Assembly (NCBI GenBank): GCA_944470555.2
Contig: OX104127.1
Location: 96,062,708-96,126,707 of the forward strand
Direction: 5' to 3'
From: Heterobilharzia americana
Taxonomy: Eukaryota > Platyhelminthes > Trematoda > Strigeidida > Schistosomatidae
Length of the DNA: 64,000 bases
The position numbers were made by a program, and so were the translations under genes. Shown here piece after piece: positions 39,701 through 48,700 of the stretch (positions are counted from its first letter, which is position 1; every line of letters begins with the position of its first letter). The notes beneath the pieces were generated by a model, which worked only from the letters and a program-made list of their open reading frames with translations, was not told where the DNA came from and searched no databases.

Positions 39701-42700
39701 GACAGTTGTCTATGTATTGTTGGACTGAACGGTACAGTGAGGACTAAAAAGAATGGCAAAAGTCGTCGTTGTCTCTTTGTAATACCTGCTTACGCACCCA
39801 CTGACTGCAGTTCAGATGAGTCCTACCAAAAAAATGTTTAGTCTCCTACAAACGTAGAGATGTGGCTGTTGTAACAGGTGGTTTTTCAATGTAAACATGG
39901 GTAGACTAAGTCACGTGGCACTTTCGAAATTCCAGCCAAACGAACAGATAACAGCGATCACCTGCTAAAACTGTGCTCAGATAACCAACTATTTCTGGCT
40001 AGTACGAAATCCAGACATAAAAAAGTGGCTAGAAAGGTGTAGTGGATCTCAGCAGCTTCTTTCGAATTCATGGATGGAGGCAAATGCATCCCCCCAATCT
40101 CCAAGTACAATGAAAAGCGAATGCAACTCAGATGTAGACTGAACAAATTCTACACAATGATGGCGAACAGTGGCAGGCAGCGAAGGTTAAAGAGACGTAA
40201 CAGTTGACAGTTATTTAGTGATCACGAAAACTGATAGAAAAATTCAATGGTTAGCAAGACTATAGCAAAGAAGTGTGGGTCAGCAATGTACACGGAGAAG
40301 AGATGATTAGAAGAATGGGTAGGAACACCTCAACTCCCCTCCAGCTATTATTCCGTTGCTTGCTATCCCGTGAGATCTTGAATGGAACATTGAGATAAGA
40401 CCCTTAACACATAAGAAATTGAGAAAGCTGTAAGCTATCTGAAGCGAGGAAGAGCAACATGGCCAGATACACTAGTAGCTGAGACATTTAGAATGGTGGT
40501 GGTGGACCGTTGGTCAAGTTAACTGAAGTGCTCTCTAGCATAAGAGAATTATACATGATTTCCTCCGACTGGCCCCAATCACTGATTGTCCCAGTCTTCA
40601 AGAAAGGTGAGAAGTCCGCTTATGATAACCGGTCAGATGCAAATAGTGCCTAAGATTCTAGGTTCTATAAATACCAAACGTTCAAGCGGAGCTGAAGAAC
40701 AGCAAACCCAACAAACGAGGCAGATTTCAGATCTGGCTGAGTGTATCGACCAGGTATTCACACTCCGCCAGGCTCTGGAACACAGGTACACTTACCAACG
40801 CCCAACATTAGCAGCACTCTACTCCGTCTGCTGATAATTTTTATGCCAGTGTCTCTTACTAGGATTGATGCTGAGTAAGCACAATACTTTGTTGAAAGTT
40901 ACTTACTTGAACACCCATGGGTGTATTACAGCCAGTGGCGAGTTACCACGTAAGTGGTGTCCGTGGATGATATCCACTTTCCCCATTCTTATTTAACTTT
41001 ATCATAGACTTTTCTATGGAGGTCTCCCTCTCGTCCCCTGACTTCACAGGGATTGATGTTATCACAGAAGAATCCTTAGTAGACCTGGAGTACGCAGAGG
41101 ACATAGTCCTGTTGGGTGAAGATGTTGACAAGATGCATCTGGACACCTTGAATAGCAAGAATGTTTCGTATGCGTTTCTCGCCACCCAAATTCAAACTGT
41201 TGCTCCAGGACTGGTCTTCACTACTACCCTGTCCAGCAGCAGAGAGTGAAATGGTTGAGTACGTTGACCAGTTTATTTACCTGGGAAGTCATATCAGCCC
41301 TGGTGGGTCAGGGACCGACGAAATCTCATTACAGATATAAAACACTCACTTAGCTTTTACCAACTTATGCCATGTGGCGCCAGCGATATATCCGACTGGG
41401 TCGAATGTACTGTGCTGTAGTTTGCTCTGTTCTGCTGTGTCTCTGAAACATAACCACTGAAGGTACAGGATATGAGAAAGCTTCAGGAGTTCGATTGCCG
41501 TTGGCTTTGTAGCATCGGTTGTCTGTCGTAAAGCACTTACTTCAATATCATTAAAGTCAGGCGTAGTTTCAGGTAAAAGAGTAAAGTCACTTGATGAGAT
41601 CAAGAACCTTTATCGACTGAGGAGGCCCGGACGTATGTTACGCATATTTAGTCACCATTTGGCCCTTCACATAACGTTAGTTGAAATAGGTTCAGGCTGG
41701 AAAAAGGTTAGACGTGGACAGACTAAAATATGGTATCATTGCATGAAATCCTCGACTGCTGGACTGAACCGGGTACAGGAATGTAAACTTCCCGGTCACT
41801 GTCCGCGTGACAACAGAAACCATTAGTTAGATACTTTAAGTGACATAGCTCGAAATCGATGTTAGTGGAGCAGTTGTATCCATCCAAACGTTGACAGTAT
41901 CTTAGTCATAAAACTGCATTTCAGTATTCTCTCACTTTCCTTGCCCGCTTTCGATGACGTTTTACAACTTTTAGCTGCCTTCTTTTTTATTTTTTGATCT
42001 TTCATTCTCGTTTTATCTGACGGGACGTGAGGCAACCTAGACCGCTACACAGTAATCCTAATTCTGGTGTTGATTTTTTCTTAGTCGTCTTTCGGTTGTA
42101 GCTTGCGATCTTTTTCTGTTCACCCTAATAAATCAATGGTGAGTTTTAGAATGCAGACGTACTGTCAATGATGTGCTAAAACTAGACAGTTAAGTGGATA
42201 TTTGGGACTGGTATTAACCAACGATTATGAACGCAAAACATAGACTGGTACTTGAACAACAGCAAAATTGAAAATCGAATTGATAAAAAACAAAGAGAAA
42301 GTTACAGTTTACACTTACTTTAATTTACAGTTTCCATAACACATTATACAAAAATACAATTCGCAAATATCGCACAATTACAATGAAATGATCATCTGTG
42401 CCGGCAGCTATCCTATTAAGATGCAATCATACCTCAAAAAATGACAGCACTACTCTTACACATTCCTTCTCAATAGCTTAATACGGTAAGCTATCTCGAG
42501 ACTATTAAATTTTTTGAGATTAGTTTTTCTATCCGAAGTTATTAGTAATTGTTCAGTGTATATTGAGTCTTGATTTTAAGATACAACACTAGGTAGTGTT
42601 CTTCACCTGGACTGTATGATACCTACCAGTAACAAATAATCGCATTTCAACCATGATTATGAAGGGATTCTTACTCGGTGGTCTTAAGTGCAATGTCAAC

Positions 42701-45700
42701 GTGAGAAAAAATACTGTCAGGATTCAGACAAGACTACATCACCTTAGAGTCTATAGCGGGCTAGAATCTAATAGTGATTTACGATCTTCTGTTTAATTTC
42801 CCGAGAATAAACCGATTCACTTTGTTCTTCATTATAGACAGCTTTACAAGCTATCACCAAACTTTTTGAGGGCAAAATCTGAAGGATACACCTGGGACTT
42901 TAGGTTGCAGTTTGCATCACTACCCAACTCAGTATCTTTAAATTTATAACCGAAAGTCATCTAGGCTGATAGTTCGGCTGACTACAGATATAAGTAAACA
43001 AATGTTTTACAAACGGATTTAAAATCAAATATTTTGATCAGACAGATAGGGAGCGAAACAGAAAACACTTTTCAAGTCTAAGTACTGGTTAGATGAAAAA
43101 GAAAAATCTCTGGATATGGGTGGAAATGTTAAGACATATAGTTTTACTGAACATTCATGATGAAGTGATAGCCACATCCATAAATCACGTTCCCGTTGCA
43201 TCATTAAAAAAAAGCAGATAAACTAACCGCAATTTAAGTAACTTAAAAAAACGTGGTGAAAATTAACACACCTTTCTTATTTCGATGTGAGACGAACCTA
43301 AGTTTGACAGTAAGATTGTAAAGCGCCCTGCTGGATAAACAACCAGCTGACTGTGAAAGAAGACATTCAAGTAATTTCATGCCCTGAATGAATGTTTTTC
43401 AACAAAGTAGGATGTTGGTTAGGTTCAAACGAAAACCAATTGGTCAAAGCTCTTTTAACTTATATATCAATGATATTTTGGAGTTTTAAAGATTAAAACA
43501 AACAGCCAACGAGAGATCCGAATTTCCTGTTAATATAACTCACAATACACACGCACAGACCTTTAAGTGGTATATGGTGCAAATATTGATTGCATTTAGT
43601 TTTTCCCCACTTAACAGATATGAATTCATATCTGAGGTTAACAAATGCATTTAACTTCTCAATGTTGTGGAGGAAAATTTTTCTATTTTGACCTCATTCA
43701 AAAAATGCTAAAGTTTAGCTTAGAATTTTAAAGTAGTTTTGAAGTTCGGATAGGAAACATGCATCAGCTGCTGTGGCTGAGGAATGTGCTATGCAAGCAA
43801 CTTACCACCAGTCTTGCGATGATTGGATTAGGATGAGGGTCGGAAAAAGTTGGATGTAATCAGATCAAAATATGACGCCAGTGATCTAATTTTTCGTCTT
43901 ATAATTTTGTTGGGATCCTTGAGGCTATAATATTCAATTTAAAATGATGCAGTTGCTATGAATGTTTACGTGGAGTCACTATATTAATATTTCGATCTTG
44001 AGAACAGATAAAAGCCATCAATATATACCTTTCCGAGAAAATGCATAGGTCCAACCCACTACATAAATATTGCTTCATCAAGCTGCATGTTCTTGAATTC
44101 ATTTATACATCTTTAATATTTTAATATTGGTTATTCTCCTGAAGAAGCCAAGACTAAACTTCCGTGCGAAACATTGGAACTAATTTATTTTAAACAGGGT
44201 GAAACATACAAATACTACCCATCTCTAATGTCAACTTTTAACTTGATGACCAATATTTACGAAACTATTTGGTCAAATTTTGATTACATTCTATTTGAAT
44301 TCACTTTCATGTCTGAATTATAAATACTTGTGCTTAAATCCTCACAATCATTCACTTCTACGGGCCAACAAATAATGCAGATCAAGAGAAGGAGGAATTC
44401 AACAGAAAACTGTAATCAGTACTAGACAAGACTCTAGTTGGCGACATGAATGCCGAACTCGGAGCGAACAACACAGGAAGAGAACTAACCATGGGTCGAG
44501 AAGCACTCGGTGAAATGAATGAGAGCGGAGAACTGTTTGCAGACATCACATTCAACGATTTGGTGATTGGAGGCAGTGTGTACCAACACAAGGATATTCA
44601 CAAAGCGACATGGATTTCATCAGACACCAGGACACACTAAAAATCAGATCGACTTCTTCTCAATGTGAAGAAAGTGGAGATGGAGACGCAACCTACTGGA
44701 CACAAGATGAAGAAGGGGAGCAGATGTAGGTTCACACCACTCACTATCTAGTACAAGGAACCTACCTTCCAAATCAAGTTGAAAGCCTTCAAAGAAGTTG
44801 GCGACAGACCACAGTTCAAGTTGAACACCCAGAAACTGAAGGACAAAAAAACAAAGGACACCTTCACATCAGCCATCAGAACAAAGTGGGAGACATTGAG
44901 CAACATCCATAAAGGAACCTGCGTGAAAGAACACTGGAAGTCTTTGAAAGAGATGTGGAAAGAAACCTGCATAACCGTATTAGGAAGGAAGAGGAAACAA
45001 GACAAGGAATGGATGTCGACAGACACATGGAAGCTGATAGAGCAGGAAGAGGAGGATGGTGAATCAGAAGACAAACCAGTGCAAGGATGAACAACGAAAA
45101 GAAGAACTGAGTACAACGTATAAAACCCTACACCGGATAAACAAGTGAAGAAGAGTGCGCGCAAAGACAAAAGACACTTCTATGACACATTGGCAAGTGA
45201 AGCAGAACAGGATGCCGCTAGGAGAAACCCGACAACATCATATCAAATAACCAAGTTACTATCCAGGAAGAGATCAACGTAGACGAAACCAATGAAAGAT
45301 AGTGAAAGAAAACTTAGTTACCAAAGAGGAGAAATAAAGGAAACAATGGGCTGATCACTTCAAAAAGCTCTTGAATCGACCAGCATCACCACCACCTGCA
45401 ACTCGTCGAGAAATACCATCAGCAACGGCAGAACTACCAGTGAACACAGGCCCTCCGACAAAAGTAGAAGTCTTGAATGCCGTAAAGTCACTGAAATCCG
45501 GGAAGGCAGCAGGACCAGATGGAATTTCTCCAGAGGGACTGAAAACAGACGCAGAGACAACAGCGGACATGATCACACTACTACTGTAGAAGGTTTGGAA
45601 GGAAGGCAGGAAAGGTACCTGCAGATTGGAAGAAGGGCTACCTTGTCAAACTCCCAAAGAAGGGAGACCTAAGTCTTTGCAGGAACTGTCACGGAATCAT

Positions 45701-48700
45701 GCTCCTGTCACCCCAAGCAAACTATTATGCCTTATCATCCTGGAAAGAGTAAAAGATGCTCTGGATTCAAAATTGCGACCGGAACAGGCTGGCTTCAGGA
45801 AGAACAAATCATGTGTGGATCAAACTGCAACGCTAAGCATCATCATAGAACAGAGTATAAAATGGCAGTCAACTCTCTACCTCAACTTTATCGACTTTGA
45901 AAAGGCCTTCGACAGCGTCGACCGGGAAGTAATTTGGCAGGCAGCTCCTTCAACACTACGGAGTGCCAAAAATCTTTATCAACCTCGTTGAACAGCTATA
46001 TGAAGACACCACATGCCAACTGATCCACAATGGAAAGCTCAGTGACGTTTTTGAAGTGAAGACAGGAGTAAGACAAGGTTTTCTACTATTACCAATAATC
46101 TTCCTGATTGTGGTCGACTAGATCATGAACAAAACTGTGAGGAGCAGGAAGATGTGCATACGCAGGCTTGACCGGTGAAAAGACCCTAGAACAATCGGAT
46201 TTCGCCGCCGATGATGATTTAGGTCTAATGTCTTGTAGCACAAACTCGAAGATCTACAGGCGAAAACTAACAAGTTGACAGGAGAGGCAGGACAGCGAAG
46301 ACGGGACTTCAAATGAACGTAGAGAAAACAGAGGTGATGGTGATACTCAACCAACGCCACCACCGACAACAACAAGCTCCAATCACCATCAACGGGAGAA
46401 ACTTAAAGGAAGTAGTCTCTTTCACCTATCTAGGCAGCATCGTTTCAACTACAGGTGGCACAGACGACGATGTCAAAACCAGGATCGGAAAGACAGCAAG
46501 ACAAGGTTTCATTTATCTGAAAACAGTGTGGAGATCTTCTGCACTCAGCATAAAGCGTGAACAACATCCGGATTTTTAACACTAATGTCAAGCCACTGCT
46601 TCTATATGGTTCAGAGACTTGGCGCGTTACGAAAAGCATTTCCAACAAACTACAGACATACATTCATCAACAGCTGCCTACGCTGACTCGATACTGACAC
46701 TGAAGACTAGATGGATTGCCAGAAAGAATAAGCAACAAGGAAGTCTGGCCTGGCAACGAACCAACCAAGAACCTATCACTCAACAAATATGTAGAAGAAA
46801 GTTGAAATGCATGGGATTGGGCATACACTGAGAAGGCCAACTGGGGACATCATGCACTAGGTCAGGTCATCGAGTGGAATCCAAAGGGGAAACGACGAGT
46901 TGGGCGTCCGATGTGAGGGTGACATGGAGGAGATGGTTTGAGGAAGAAGCGAAAGCTTGTGGGTAGTCGTGGAGCCATGTTGAAAAGACTGCAGAGAAGA
47001 GAGTGCAGTGGAGGCGTGCTACTGAAGCCGCATATCCCACTAGGAACTCAAGGGAAAAAATAATAGAATACTTAAATCCTAGAAAGCGAAAAGCTTTGAG
47101 ATTAAATAAGGAGTCTTACCACCAAACGTAAAAATGTCCTTCAGTTACGTGACACTGATCATCATGCTCAACGGTTGTTGTTATCTACTGTTTAGTCAGC
47201 CCTAGGTAAGATTTACACAACGACTAACCTGGTTTACAACATATTCATTATTAATACGATGAGTGTATGAGCACAAAATCTCAGAAATAAGCTATCAACT
47301 TAATCAAAAGGATTAAGACCCCAAATATTTAACTTAACTTCTAATCAGTGGGTCCCCATTTTCGACCTAGCTTCACCTACTCCAGCTCGGACAATCAGGC
47401 ATTATTAAATGTTTTCCCACAGTATTCCTTATAACCTAATAATAAACACCTGTACTAAATTTTCACCCAACGGGGCCAAGTGCCAATTGGCTTATAGGTG
47501 AAGAATGATTTAGCGTACACTTTACACACTTTTACTATTGACCAATAAAGATGTTATTGACTCTAAACATGGTAAACACACCTAAATACTGATATTTTAG
47601 AGTCCGATATGTTAATATCAAATAGTAGTGGCACATCACTAAACAATTTTAATCTTACCTCCGTGTATTCGAGATCACCAACCGCAAAGGCAACCAAATA
47701 TGTCGACATCTTTGGAGTGTCTTGGAAGTGGAAGGCAATCACATTTCCATCGCACTCAACTTGCGATAAAAGAGGCTAAATATAAAAACGACTACAGTAA
47801 ACACATTACCACAATAAACAGGATAATATTATGATTGATATGCTTTATTGCTTCATGAAGGTTGGTAGTATACTTATAATTTCAAATTCAGAGAGCTGTC
47901 ATCGGATACAAGCACTAATATTAAATCCTGCAGTAAGAGGACTTCTCACCTTATCTGATTATCCCACTTTTCAAGAAAGGCGAGAAATCCTCTTGTGATA
48001 ACCATAGAGAAATCAACCTGACGAACATAGTATCCAAAATCCTAGATTCTATAATTCTCCGACGTCTGAGTGGAGCTCGGGAACAACAAGCCTGAGAAAA
48101 CCAGGCAGGCTTTAGACCTGGCCGCGGGTGTATCGACCAAATATTCACGCTGCGCCAAGTCCTGGAACATAGGCATGCTTACAGACGCCCGACAATAGCT
48201 GTATTTCTCGACCTACAGGCGGCATTCGACTCCGTTGATCGAGAAGTCTTTTGTCAATGTCCCTCACTGAAAGGCGTGCCGAGTAAGTACATCACCTTAG
48301 TGAAGGCTCTCTACTCGAACACTTGTGGGCATGTTAGAGCCTATGGTGAGATGTCCAGGGAGCCATACTCATCGAGTGGTATCCGTCAAGGATGCCTACT
48401 ATCTCCATTCTTATTCAATTTCATCATAGATATTCTCTTGAAGGTCTGTCTCTCGTCACCTAATCTCAGGAGAATTTTCGTTAGACCTAGAACATGCAGA
48501 TGACATGGTCTTGTTAAGTGAAGACGCTGACAAGATGCACAGTCTTCTGAACACTTTGAGTGGGAATTTGAGAATGTTTGGGATGCAGTTCTCACCACCC
48601 AAATGCAAATTGTTGCCTCAGGATTGGTCTTCAATGGCGCCACGGCTAACAACAGGGAGTGTAGTGGTTGAGTGTGTTGACCACTTCACTTACCTGGGAA

